Source: Lepidodermella squamata
Lineage: Eukaryota > Gastrotricha
Assembly: GCA_047495785.1 (NCBI GenBank)
Contig: JBLDXI010000002.1
Location: 1,364,001-1,428,000, forward strand
Reading direction: 5' to 3'
Length of the DNA: 64,000 nt
Under the pieces are notes generated by a model. The model searched no databases. It saw nothing but the letters and a program-made list of their open reading frames with translations, and was not told the origin of the DNA. Numbering within the stretch: position 1 is the stretch's first letter; the number at the start of each line of letters is the position of its first letter. Below are positions 24,601 through 36,120 of this stretch, piece after piece. The translations under genes were made by a program, and so were the position numbers.

Positions 24601-27600
24601 ACTCTGGCGCACCGGCTTCTGTCCGCATTACAAACGCGTTGTACTCAATTTTGTTGCGGGATGACGAGGAGAAGAAAAAACGGGAGGAGTGTGATAATAT
24701 TATAGCCCTGCTGCATAATGTTGGGGCGGCGCGGTGTGAGCCGGGCACGACAGGTTGCGCGCCTGGCTGTGCGTTTGATGGCAATTTTGATGGCGTTTTA
24801 CCGATTGGCTATCCGTCTTTCCCTATTTCGGACCCTTCCACGTTGGAATGCCCGGCTGCGGTTCTGATTGACCGGTTGCTGTCTGATACGGCTATTGCGG
24901 GGTATCAAGCGAATCCTAGCGAGTACAAAGACCGATTACGGGTGAGTTCATCCGCCATAAAATTTTAAACGGGTCTAAATTTTTGCGATTTCGCTTTTTA
25001 TGTGATAAAATAGGATTTTAATAAGGGTCTTACTTTTAGCGGAACCAAATTTTGGAATTCGGAAAAATTTATATTACATTCTTGAAAAAGATAATATCGT
25101 TTTCGGAATCCGTGGAATCCGGTTTCCGAAGTTTGCGAAGTGCGGAATTTATTATTTAAAACTTGTCTCCGCTAAAAGCCCCAGTAAGAATTTCTCCCGT
25201 GAAATTTTGTTTCATTTCGTATTTTTTCATGAAATTGAACAAATTCAAAGGTCGAAGATTTTGAATGACTAAATTTGATTTATATTTATCTTCAGGATCT
25301 CAATCTCTCAAATCAGTTTTTAAATATTCATTCGTATTTGCTTAGGTATTGTGTCTCGATGGCGGTGGAATTCGCGGTCTTATGAGTACCATGGCACTGA
25401 GACATATCGAAAAACTAGTCGGCCTACCAATCACAGAATGCTTCGACTTCCTCGCCGGCACTTCAGTCGGCGGCCTAATCGCGCTATTCCTGCTGTACGG
25501 CAAACCCTACGGCCCTCCCTTCGCCCCGTGCTGCTACAACAAACTAGTCAATATGCAACGACTGGCTTATTTTATGAAGCGCAAAGTCTTCGTCGGATCT
25601 CGGCCCTACTCGACCACAGCTTTAGAAACCCTGCTGAAAAAGGCCTTCGGTGAAGATACTTACCTATCTGATAAATCCCAGCCGATGGTTATGGTGACAT
25701 CGGTACTCGCGAATCGCTTCCCAGCCGAGTTGGTGATGATTCGAAACTATTCGAGTGCTGTTGATTTGTACGAACAGGCGCATCCGGATTTGAGAGAGCA
25801 GGCGCTGTTAAATCAGGTCAAAATGACCCTGTCGCCGTCGAATTCTGTGTCTCAGCTCAACTCAGAGTCACGTGATCGAGGTGCGTTTTTATTAATCCAA
25901 TTTATTTCGTGTTCTCAACTTCATACCGTATACCGTGAATATGGGTTAATATTGGATAAATCATGTTTTAAACGTTGAATTATTTGAACTTAAATTTTAA
26001 ACGTTTTTGCCCAAGTTTGCACTAAGATGGGTTGTGATTTACCGGAGAATAAACTTTTATTAAAATATTTTTTCCCAGTAAATTTCTCAATTTTCATTAT
26101 TTGTTCTTTTACCGGTAAATTTAGAATTTTTTAGTAATTTTTAAAATAACTCGCAGAATTGCAAAAATATGCCCAAAATTTTCGGTTGTTTTTTCTACTG
26201 ACGTCGTCAATGTATGGGAACGACCATTTCGCGTCACCGAAATTGTGAAACGAGAAATATTAGTATCGTAGACTCGTAGAGAAGTTCGCAGAGAAATGAA
26301 ATGAAGCTCTCAATAATGATTATTGTCTAGCAGAACGGTCAGAGTTGGCTTTCGGCCCCTGAATCAGCTTTTCGCACAGATCATCGCGGCCGGCTGTGTA
26401 CCCTTATGTTTACTTGTTTTGCAAAGGCAACGGCGATTCGTGACCGCCCCAATAGCCGGGCGTGGACTCACTGAATATTACATATTTATTGATCTACGGC
26501 ACGGTTTCTCGGTCTCCCTCCGGAAACACCTCCTAGAATGAAGGTTCAGAAGTCTCGAGGTATGACCTCAGTTCAATCGTGACAAATTTCGTTATAAAGA
26601 CTTACTACAAATAATTGACGATGAACTTATGAAAGCGATATTCTGGGATGCCATCACGCCAGCTAACGGCTATAGGGTATAGGGCCACGTGGTAACAAGG
26701 GAGTCGTAAAAGTTTTCGAAAGCCAGCTTTCCCTCCGCGATCGTACCGTCATTTTTGTTTGCTGTTAAGAAAAGGGACTCAGTTTAATCGTAACAAATTT
26801 CTTTATAAAACTTACAACAATGAACTTGTGGAACCGAAATTCAGCTTTTTCTTTGGTGTCCGTGGCATCACGCCAACCGGCAGCCATAGGGTCCCACTCG
26901 TGGTGCTTCGGCAATTTAGCCGGGTAGCTGCCCCAGCTCGCCAAGCCGGGTGACGTTACAGGAAATCGGCGCCGTTTTTCGATGGCCTTCACGACTTTGG
27001 GTTGGTAATGCCAAGCGTTTTGATAGTCGCACCCCAGTAGCTCTTGCTTCCTTTAATAAGTAGTAATGCTTCTGACGCCTCCTGAAAGCGACGAAGCCAG
27101 TGTGAGTACCCTTACCAACGCTCTCTGTCCAGCCATCAGGCTGCGGAATGAAGATGTTTCGAAAGTTATGTTGATGTGCAAACAAGGTAGCCAGTTTGTC
27201 TCCTCCGTATTGAGAATTGGAAGATATCATGTCGACTGCCACATGTCCACAAGATTCGCATCAAATTAGTCACGACAAGCCTGTTATGTTGTAATTGAAA
27301 CACAGCAATACTGTAATCACAATGGGTAATACTTGTTGTTGATGTGCTTCTTCAGCCAGCCATGGAAAGACTCAGCCGATTATTGGTGTGTGAGTCAAAA
27401 TGAGAAGTGAAAGAAGTGAAATTTTTTCGCCAAACTGGCCACGGAAAACTAATTCTAGACAATGACGCGATAAACGAGGCGTTACGGTCACTCAAAGCGC
27501 AGGTGAATACATTGGTGGCTGGTGAATAAAGAGGTGTTCGATGGGAGAAAGACGCACAAATATTTCATTATGAGGATGTTTCAAGATAATAGTTAAAATT

Positions 27601-29321
27601 TGAAAAAAGTTAAGTTTGTAGCCATTGGCAAATACGATATCATCCGGGGTGAATAACATTCAATTGTGGGGTGATGGACTCAGGACAAATCTTTATCAGC
27701 AATGACCTCGCTAATTGCCTCAACTTCTTTGAAATCGCTCACGTTGCTGCAGAATTGAACAATAGGACAGAAATTACTCAGTTTTAGCTGTTCAACAGAA
27801 GTAAATTGTAGTCGGCATGAAATAAAAGGCAAATGTTTGGCATTTGCCGACTTACTCATCTTCCGATTGGCATTAACAATTGTCGAGTGATCGGTTTTAC
27901 ACGTATTGTAAAATATGCCATTAAATACAACAGATGATAGGGGGTTTCCACAGCTTGTTTGACACGCGTTACAACTCATGACGTTTTATTCAAACTGAAA
28001 AGTAAAACATTTTTACGAATTGAAGTTAATGCTTGGTATGACTACGAAATTCTCACTATCGTTCATTGAAAATCCATAATTCTTCCTTAATTTGAATTTA
28101 TATGTATTGTTTCAATTCTTTAGCTGCAACTCAACTCAGCCCAACGCGTTGCAGCAGTCCACCACCGCCACCGTCGATTTCCGTGACAACGGGTTCTTCC
28201 TCAGTTTTTACTGTCGGATCGCCGCCGAAGGGCGCCACCTCGCCTACGAATCAAACCGCCAATAACGAGGCTGAAAAGGGTCTCGTATGGAAAGCGGCCA
28301 GGTCAACGGGTGCTGCTCCGACCTACTTCCGCGCTTCGGGCAATCACATCGATGGCGGGGTCATGGCTAATAATCCAACTCTTGGTAAAATTCAAGTTAA
28401 AAATTCAAAAAATGTTCATAATTTCGAATTTTTAATTTTTCGGTTTTTTGATATTTCTCAATAAATTTGAAAATTTGAAAATTTTAGAACAGATTTGTTA
28501 AGATCAGCAATTTATGAAATTTTAAATTTTCGAAATTCATTAGACATCTGAACATTTTCAAATTCAATTTTCTTGGTTTTCACTGATTTTTGAATTGTGA
28601 ATTTTTAATCATTCTTTTTATTCTATTTTTTAGATGCGATGACTGATGTGCATCAACTGTCTGTTGTAACTCGTGCGTTGGGGTTCGGTGACGAGACGTC
28701 CGAACGCTACCGGCTTGGTGTTGTGCTATCGATCGGAACCGGGCGAGAAGTTCAACGGCAAACACCTGTGGCTGATTTGCGCCGGCCGGAGGGCATCATC
28801 GATATGACCAGTTTGTACAAGCAAGTGCTTGCCTTCATCAATCTACTAGTCGATCAAGCTACTGTAGCCGATGGCAGACCGGTAATTCACAGAATTTTCG
28901 CTAAAAAAATGAAAAAATTATGTTTTCAAATTTCGTAAAAAAAATTTCAAAAAAATTCAAAAATTCCATTTTTATTTTAGAAATAAAAATTTAATATTTC
29001 AAAAATTTTGAGAGAAAGTTATTAAATTTCTCTCTATATTTTATTTTTATTAAGGTGGATCGATCTCGGGCTTGGTGTAATCAGCAAGGTGCTATCTATT
29101 ACCGCCTTTCTCCGCTGTTTTCACATCACGTTGAGCTGGACGAGCACGATGATGCGCTGCTGGTGCGGGCTCTCTACGAAACCCGGGCATATATGCATTC
29201 TAATGCCGATCAGTTAAATCAATTAGCCACGGTCCTGCGCGAAATGGCCCATGCAAGGCAGCGAGAAGCGGGCGCCAATTCGTCACATAATAACGACTCG
29301 AAAATCGACATGGAACTATAA
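21649..29321 (+). CDS. PLA2G6: Calcium-independent phospholipase A2 beta (iPLA2-beta/PLA2G6), eight exons, about 996 aa
   Basis: Hydrolyses the sn-2 acyl chain of phospholipids in membrane remodelling and mitochondrial maintenance. Exons are 21649-21755, 21805-22271, 22333-22681, 24185-24941, 25346-25880, 28124-28384, 28634-28881 and 29055-29321; every join keeps frame. Ankyrin repeats span roughly residues 180-480 ([42 protein letters not shown]). The patatin-type catalytic domain starts with the oxyanion motif LDGGGIRGL (about 564-572). It carries the nucleophile in GTSVGG (Ser about 600) and the catalytic Asp in DGGVMANNP (about residue 814). Odd points: it is longer than the human protein (about 806 aa), and a Pro/Ser/Thr-rich insert at the start of exon 6 separates Ser and Asp. 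Introns 3 and 5 are large and contain repeats. Poly(A) signal AATAAA at 29431-29436. Confidence 0.95.
22682..24184 (+). other. PLA2G6 intron 3, host of a MITE
   Basis: This 1.5-kb intron contains the TTAA-flanked element at 23099-23631; the rest is AT-rich with no supported gene. It ends in TTTTGTTATTCAG. Confidence 0.8.
23099..23631. mobile_element. piggyBac-type MITE with TTAA target-site duplication
   Basis: The element runs from 23103 to 23627 and is flanked on both sides by TTAA (23099-23102 and 23628-23631). Its ends are perfect 14-bp inverted repeats, CCCATTAAAGCCCA and TGGGCTTTAATGGG. TTAA duplication plus CCC...GGG termini is the hallmark of piggyBac-superfamily insertions. At 525 bp with no transposase it is a non-autonomous copy. 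Confidence 0.85.
24942..25345 (+). other. PLA2G6 intron 4
   Basis: A 404-nt intron at the junction between the ankyrin part and the catalytic domain. I see no second feature in it. Confidence 0.75.
25881..28123 (+). other. PLA2G6 intron 5, enlarged by old repeats
   Basis: A 2.24-kb intron splits the catalytic domain between the nucleophile and the aspartate. It contains a diverged direct duplication (26566-26690 and 26777-26899). Two minus-strand open frames (27979-27680, with a CNACQTSC start, and 27242-26916) resemble debris of a transposable element. I cannot assign a family. Confidence 0.55.
26566..26899. repeat. Diverged direct duplication inside PLA2G6 intron 5
   Basis: The segment 26566-26690 and the segment 26777-26899 share order and sequence: CTCAGTT-AATCGT-ACAAATTTC-TTATAAA, then CTTAC-ACAA...GATGAACTT / CAATGAACTT, then GGCATCACGCCA...GGC...ATAGGGT. 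The copies differ by scattered substitutions and small gaps, so the duplication is old. Confidence 0.7.
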
Positions 29322-30200
29322 AGACGATAGATAGTATTTAATAGACTATGATGACATTTTATTCGGTGAAAACTTTCCGCGCGAAAAATTTATCATACGA
29401 GTATCCCAGCTTAAAAATGAAAGAAAAATCAATAAAATTAATATAATTATTCCATTATTTGGCCTTTTTTCTCTGAAGTCGATCAATCAACTTTTGCTAG
29501 CGGAACGTTTTTGATATATTGCGTTTTTTTGTAATAACAAAAGAGGTCAAAAGCTTATTGATTATTAATCGTGCGTTCGTTCAACCGGCGACAATTTTTG
29601 TGATTTAATTGAATATAAAAAACTTTTTTTCAAATCACGTTTCATTTATAATATATTATTCCGTTTTTTATACTGTTGCGTGGGTTTCTCTTCAATGGCA
29701 TTTCATGGTTCATTTTTTGTATTATGCTTGATTTATTGTCGAAACTCCGTGAGTAGTTCTTCCGCGTCTGTGAACTTGCCCGGTTTTTCTTCAATATCCC
29801 GCTTTTATTCTACCGTGCTATACAATTATTAATTCGGGATTTTCTATTCACAAATATGCGATCTGTTCGATTTTACCCCGGCCGATTGAATATTTTCGAA
29901 AATAAAAGAAAGCAACAAACAAGAAATGATGTTTTCATTGATTTATTTTTCCACTTTCATCAAAACACGTAAATATATATAAGACATTCTAGACATTTAC
30001 AAATATGTATGCACTGAAAATTTGAGATAAAATCCTTCACGATTATATTGCTGTGTAATTACTATTTGTGCCTCAGGCAAAAATCGATGTTATTGTGTCC
30101 TGATTGTAGTAGAGCAGCATGCCAGCCGCGTCGTATTATATATAGTACAAAAGAAGATAAAAACAAGCAATTTGTTCAGTTTGAGTTATGCACAATCGGT
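29322..30200. other. 3' region between convergent PLA2G6 and the SIAH-like gene
   Basis: The 0.9-kb AT-rich interval holds 3' untranslated sequence of both convergent genes. A plus-strand AATAAA is at 29431-29436 and a minus-strand AATAAA at about 29942-29947. No further gene is seen. Confidence 0.6.
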
Positions 30201-31398
30201 TCAAACTCGAGCAGGCCAGGTTTTGTAAGGGCACGCAGCTTCATGCACCATTTTAGCGTGAGGAGAAAGGCTTGACAATTGACAACCAGCGTCCTTGTAA
30301 CGGCAAGGATACGTCAGCTCACTCGCAATTGTATCCAAGGCAATCGATCTAACAAAGGCACCAGGCCCTAGAAAACATTACATTTTTGATTAATTCCAGC
30401 TTAATTTTTCGAAAAATACCTGAAGTACGGCAAACAGGACAAGCGAGTTGGTCAAGTTGAGGTAGACAATAATTGCAAATGATGTGGCCCCATCGGCACT
30501 GGGTGACCGGCGGTAGGCAATGGCCGTAGCAAACCGGGCACTCCAAGGCCGCTAATAAGGTTTCATTCCGATCACTGCTACTAGCAGGTTGAGCCTCTTC
30601 ATCTGAAATTTCAATAATCTGCTCAGGCAACTCGCCATGCTCCACCTGAACTGACGCGTCGATACGATCTGGTGGGATTTCTGGGTTGTTAAGGCTCGAG
30701 TTATTCCCAGCGCCTATCACCCAGCTACGTGAGGTTCTTCGCAATCGAGATTTGTAGAAAACCGAGGAAGCTGGAATGCAAGTGTGGCAGCGTAACGGTG
30801 CTGGTCGAGTAGGTGATGCTGGCTCCTGATTAACGACCAAAGATCGAGATGAGAACATAGCACTTGGGTTGACATCGATCATGTAACGATTTTCAGACGT
30901 ATCTGTTTGGCACGATGACGTTCGCATTGATGAGAATTGGAATGACAGAGATGAGCTCAGCAAGGAAGACGTTGACAAATCTAGAACGCCCGAGTCATTC
31001 TGAACGCTGATTGACGCGTCTGAGAATGGCGAAGAAGTCAGTCGAGGCGCTTCCATTGATTGTGAACTCTCAGTTGCGTCCATAACGTCTGAGCTAGTTG
31101 AGCCGGACGAGTCGGCGTGAAAGAGCAAGCGGCGAACTTTGGCTAAGCGTCTGTGGTCGTTACGATTTGGCGCGGCACCATGAGGACCGAATCTACGTCG
31201 CTTTGGTGTAGTCTCTAGTCGAGTCAAATTAGATACGCCGCGATGAGTGACAGGGCGCGGCGACGGCGGTCGATCAGGTGAGAAGAATCGCATTACCGTT
31301 GGGGTTGGGGGCCGCAGAGGAGATCGGGGCCGCTCAGCTTCACGTTCCCGTTTGCCATTTCTGATATTCAGAGAATTGAAGTGTCCCACAAGGTCCAT
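30201..31398 (-). CDS. SIAH/sina-like RING finger protein, shortened, 381 aa
   Basis: Likely E3 ubiquitin ligase of the seven-in-absentia type. Exons on the minus strand are 31398-30420 and 30367-30201. A long Ser/Pro/Arg-rich, probably disordered N-terminus (about 290 residues) precedes a RING finger with the SIAH pattern CPVC...PPVTQCRWGHIICNYC...CPVC near residues 290-325. The second exon gives a SIAH-type zinc-finger beginning (YPCRYKDAGCQ...H...HEAACPY) and then stops at KTWPARV. Family members usually continue with a second finger and a substrate-binding beta-sandwich of well over 100 residues. Those are absent, so this is a truncated member or an architecture with a different substrate-recognition region. 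A 5' UTR intron ends in CCATAG, 13 nt before the ATG. It is divergent from the membrane-protein gene at 33579. Confidence 0.8.
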
Positions 31399-33578
31399 AG
31401 CGTTCAGTCAACTATGGCAAGAGTTAATTAGTGAATAAGATATTCTTTGGTCAAAAACTTACTTGGTTATTTCTAGGGAATGTTCATCATTGCCAACGGA
31501 TTGACAACAATGTCTCCAAAACTGAGTTGCTCACTTCACAGCTCACTACACTGCTCACTCGAATTAACGGTAGCTAACCTACATAAGAATTAAGAATTAA
31601 GATAATTACATTTGGATTGAAGAAATGAAAGAAATGATTGATCAAAGATGAACAACTATGACAAGTCGAGCTATTCAGGCGTTACCTATAACTATGTCAT
31701 AGATGTCAATCTAGTTCAGGCAGAAACCAACAAACAACTTGAATCACTCAATCGTCCACTTCAACTTCAACTTACAACCTAACCTAGGCGACAGAACAGC
31801 CAAGTTTTTGTGCCCGTACAGGTCACGTGACACTTCCTAAATCACCTTATTTTGACAGACATTTTTAGATTAGCTAAAATATGCAATATAAAAAACTTAG
31901 ATTTATGCACTCATAAAATCATTGTTTTATATATCCATGACAACGCGTCCCCGTGACCAGGCCCTGGACGGCCGCAAGTCAACTACCCAGCTGCAGTCTT
32001 GGTCCGAGAGCAACACTGTCTATCGGACGGTCTCGCGAGCTCTATTTTTAAGAGCGGCAAACGCCTGTACCCGGACGGGTAGAATCACTCGGCAGAATGA
32101 CAGCAGAATCCATTGCTGGCATTCATGTAACCAAAACTTCGCGTGTGCCTTACATCTTTCTCTGCTCATGCTGTTACCAGTTATGAAATATTTTCGGTCC
32201 TCTTTCGGTTGGTCTCGAAAGGGTAGGTATAGATAATTGAAAAATAGCGTGAACAGGAACTGCAAAATGGTGCCTAGATGTAGCTACAGGGGATGGCATA
32301 GCTTAGTGACTCGTGCATACTTATTCACAATTCTATAATCATTCATCTCACTGAAGTCTGGACCGTAAAATCATTTTTCATTTCCAGAATCATAAGTCAT
32401 TAAGACCAAGATATGGGAAACCAGTAAATTAAATTTGTTCTACCTCGAATCACTCTTGAATACATCGGATGCCCTAGTAAAGGAGAACTCTCGATATACT
32501 TACAGGGATAATCATAACGACCACACTGTGGAATGTGGAATTGATTTGAATTTTGCACAAATTTCGCGCTCTTGCGAGATGATGCTTTATTTTCGTTCAT
32601 AAACAAACTAGATGTTCTTTTTCACAGGCTACAATAATAGGGCGGATGCAAGTTACCATACTCACAAATTCAGATCGATCATTATTTTCAAATGCTCGAA
32701 TATTGACCCAAGTTAACGGGCGCACTGAGAAGCGTACAAAACATAGGTTCTTAAAATTGAAATACCCCTAACCTGAAATTTGTTTGAAGTTTGAGGTCGA
32801 TATTATCTTCGAGCATTACGGTAATCATGGCTCCATGTTTTTCGCATGCGATTCTATTTTCGGATGCCTTAGAATGAGCACGGCATGCTTTGAAACGCAA
32901 CTATGGAGGCTAGATGTGAAACCAGTTTAGATTGAAGAATCGCGAAAAAAATCTCTTCTTCAAAGTGTAACCTGAACTGCAGAGTGCGCGAGACATTCGG
33001 CCAGGATCACTGCTTTTCCGCAGCTTTGATGTGTGCACCCAAATTTCAGAATTGCGGTTGATCGGAATTTTAAGTGAATGGAAAATGGGATTTTTTCGCC
33101 CTGTAATGACTTGGGAATAATATAAAATCGATATCAATTGCTACCGTTTCCGCGATTCTAATTTAGGGCCTTAATTGCTCAAAATGTCCTCGTTCGCCAC
33201 TTATTAAATGCACAAACAATCGATCACTCGGTGTAAGTGCATCGCGATATTATCGGATAAATTTAACACATTGATCCCAAGGACGTTTCTTATTTGTTTT
33301 CTCAGTGCATGTCTACCCGTCCTCGTGTAATAATCAAGAGCCTAAAATGCGCGTTCTCGCTAAGCAAATGCGCTCAGCACTTGAAAAAGTGTGCACATGC
33401 CATTAGTGTTATTTGATCCTCATAATCAATAAGAGCAGTAAGAGCACACTTCACATAAGCATTTTTAACCTTGAAATATTACACGCGACTACGAAAAGTT
33501 TTTCCAGTCTGAAAAATTTCTTAAATCGTCCACCGTAAAAAAAATTGAAAATTTTGTCCTTTTTCCTAGACCGCAGAG
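31399..33578. other. Intergenic region with no supported gene
   Basis: About 2.2 kb lies between divergent genes. It must contain the promoters of the SIAH-like gene (minus) and of the membrane-protein gene (plus). Short frames such as 31922-32236 have no domain and no splice context. The acceptor TTTCCTAG (33562-33569) lies just before the next start codon. Confidence 0.55.
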
Positions 33579-34479
33579 ATGATGGAGATTTTATCAAATT
33601 CATACGTCACCGGTTTTATCACTGCTTTTTTAACCGCTGCTATTTTAATCACCGTACCCCTTCTACAATTCGGCGTGATTTACCCGGCAGTCTACGGCGC
33701 AAAAAGTCCTGTTAATCCAGAAAAATGTAAGATTTTTTTGGAAAAATTTGATTTTTTTTAATTTATATTCTATAGGTAATTGCCAATGTTGGGACAGTAA
33801 ATTTAAAGGTTACTACGAACAATGGCCTGGAAATTATCACCATTTATATTTCAACATAACGTGGCAAACTCTTGGCATTTGGCTAGTCACCCTAATTTAC
33901 GTTCTAGCAATTAACGAATCGATTCGAAAATTAGTGACAAGCTCAAAAATTCGATGGCAATACGCTGGGCTGTTCCTGAGCGGGCTCTACTCGCATCACT
34001 ACTCATGGTGGTCGTATTTCGGCTATTTCAACGATGATTTTTACGCGCAATTTTGGCATCAAACTTTATTTTCGATAAGTGAAATCTACGCTGCGTGGAT
34101 TGCGTTATCTCTAGCTGCCGATCAAGCAGCAATCAGTCTTTCAGAGGAGGTAGAAAAGTTGACCTCGTTAGGTTGCATCAGTTTCGCCCATTTAGCACTC
34201 GGCGGTCTCGATCAATTTATCGATCAAAATATTTACGGCGATGGGCATATATCGCAGAAGACGCGAAATTTCGGATTTATTCTACCCGATGCGTTAGGCC
34301 TGGTTATTGCGGTTGTTCAGCTTCGGAAGTCACTGCCGGCTTATTTAGATGAAAGATCATTATCATCTGCTGTTATGGCTAGTCATTCAAAGTCGAAAAT
34401 TTCAACTTTTATCCGCTCAAATGCTTTCACGCGTGGCTTGTATTTATTCGCTCTGATATTTATTTTTGGACTCTTGTGA
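33579..34479 (+). CDS. Unknown multi-pass membrane protein, 283 aa
   Basis: I do not recognise the family with certainty. Exons are 33579-33726 and 33776-34479; frame is kept. The protein begins with a hydrophobic signal or helix (about residues 8-32). A Cys-Trp motif (CNCQCWDSKFKGYYE) and a lumenal NITW glycosylation sequon follow. There are about four to five further hydrophobic helices, with an aromatic- and histidine-rich stretch YSHHYSWWSYFGYFND between two of them. The helices after it contain conserved-looking charged residues (ISEIYAAW, DQFIDQNIYGDG), which suggests a family with a buried polar site rather than a simple anchor. A TTCCTAG acceptor lies 9 nt before the ATG. Poly(A) signal AATAAA at 34626-34631. 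Confidence 0.75.
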
Positions 34480-34625
34480 TTTCACGCAAATTTCTATCTA
34501 TGAGCAACTCGGCTTGAGACATATCATCAAATATTTTCAGAGCAATTTTCTTCTCTATTTATAATAGCTGTTGAATACATTGTAATAGCAAAGTTGTGAA
34601 AACTGCTGGACTATTTTCGTACAAC

Positions 34626-34631
34626 AATAAA
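34626..34631 (+). terminator. Poly(A) signal of the multi-pass membrane protein gene
   Basis: AATAAA lies about 147 nt after the stop codon at 34479. Confidence 0.65.
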
Positions 34632-34691
34632 ATGGAAATGTTGCATTTTTTTCATCGTCATTTTTTGTACCTAACTCGAAAAAATATCAAC

Positions 34692-35647
34692 TGACCGCTG
34701 CAAAGTGAAAAGTGTATCTTGGCGATTTTTCAATTATTTTCAGCAACAAGAAAAACAAGTCTCGGGGTCAACCAAGGCCGTTCTGGTTTCATCTAATTAC
34801 CTTACGCAGTTTGAGTCGTAGATTCCGAATTTCGCATCCTTAACTTCATCGGACCTACGGATCCATCTCAAATTTGCATTAATTTATAGAGCAATAATTT
34901 GCGTTTTTTCTACATTTTTGTACGCATGGTCTACGATGCAGACATCAATATTTGTGCGCATTGAAAGCTCAAATGATGTTTTAGCATTTCGCCGAAGTGC
35001 AATAAAAGCAAAAGCCGCACTCATTTGCCAACGCTCGCGCTTTTTAGGCTTTGAAACTGCACCAGCCGTGATAAACGCAGTCCTCGAAATCGCCACTCAA
35101 ATTATCGTGTGCAATTGCTTATTAACACGCCATGAGTGAAATTTTCATGGACCTTGCTATAAGAACACACTAGGAGATCAAGAATACCAAGCCATGGGTT
35201 CTGAACTGCCTGGAATTTTCAGGTAACTATGTCTGTGTAAATCATGCGCTGGAATTCAAATTTCAATAAGAATTTCCAACAAATGTTGTGCTTCACCATT
35301 TTTTAATAATATTCCAATTGAATGCTGGTGTGAAAAGCGCCTTGTCTCGCTCTTTCGAACGGTATAAAATTTGTAGTAATACCATTGAGAAATCCGGATA
35401 TAATGGCGGTGTGAAAATGTGTGCAAATAATTTTCTACGCGCGGAAAATGAAGTTTTATTTTCACATTTTTTCCCAAAAAGTGAAAAAATTGTCTCTAAA
35501 CTTCTAAACGCGATATCTCGGTCATTTTAAGGTATTTTTTCGAACGGTTTTCACCAATGGACTCGGGATGTCATGGCAAACAACCCTATGTACTCATTTT
35601 GAAATGTGAAAAAATTCCTCAAGATACTTTTCACTTTGCAGCGGTCA
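34692..35647. mobile_element. Non-autonomous DNA transposon (956 bp) with 22-bp terminal inverted repeats
   Basis: The left end 34692-34713 (TGACCGCTGCAAAGTGAAAA then GT) is matched exactly by the reverse complement of 35626-35647. Similarity continues inward with TATCTT after a one-base slip. No transposase frame is visible. Flanks give no clear target-site duplication beyond AC, so the superfamily is undetermined. Confidence 0.75.
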
Positions 35648-35676
35648 ACTATACTTAATGTTTGGTAATTTTCAGC

Positions 35677-36120
35677 AAATTCGACTCGAAACATCCGTTG
35701 GAGTTGAGCATCAATACTGACGCCGCCGTTGGAGCCATTAAAATATTGAGAAAACCGCCACCACAGCCCACACAACAACCGCCGGCTTTCAAAAATCACC
35801 AAAATATTTCATCGTCCGAACGCCGGCTGATCAAGCCCCCACCTCGGCCTATCAAATTGGCAAAAGCTGATATTTCAGATTCACAAAATTCGCCTCAACG
35901 TCACAATCAAATTCGCCAGCAACAACCTGTAAAATACAGACGCAAAGGTTTCACCTTTATTGCTGAAAATTTATTTTTCTTCGTAACGAAACAAATGATT
36001 GTTGAAAAACTCCAAAGTCTCAATTTACAATTTTGTAAACGTTTCATTATCGGAAAAACCTCTTGCCTTCATCTTTTCACTGTATTTTTTTTAATCGAAA
36101 ATCTTCTTAATTTCCTGTAA
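35677..36120 (+). CDS. Possible terminal exon of an unidentified proline-rich protein
   Basis: An open frame of about 147 codons follows a TAATTTTCAG acceptor (ending 35676) and ends at a stop at 36118-36120. Its first 90 residues are Pro/Gln/Arg-rich (KPPPQPTQQPPAF, RLIKPPPRPIKL), the rest hydrophobic. No upstream exon could be identified; the 956-bp transposon ends only 29 bp before the acceptor. It may be the last exon of a small gene, a gene broken by the insertion, or chance. I assign no function. Confidence 0.25.
   Translation, partial: KFDSKHPLELSINTDAAVGAIKILRKPPPQPTQQPPAFKNHQNISSSERRLIKPPPRPIKLAKADISDSQNSPQRHNQIRQQQPVKYRRKGFTFIAENLFFFVTKQMIVEKLQSLNLQFCKRFIIGKTSCLHLFTVFFLIENLLNFL

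Noticed and set aside
26916-27979. Minus-strand frames in PLA2G6 intron 5 as a nested gene
   Set aside because: There is no coherent domain, no start or splice context joining the pieces; retained only as possible transposon debris.
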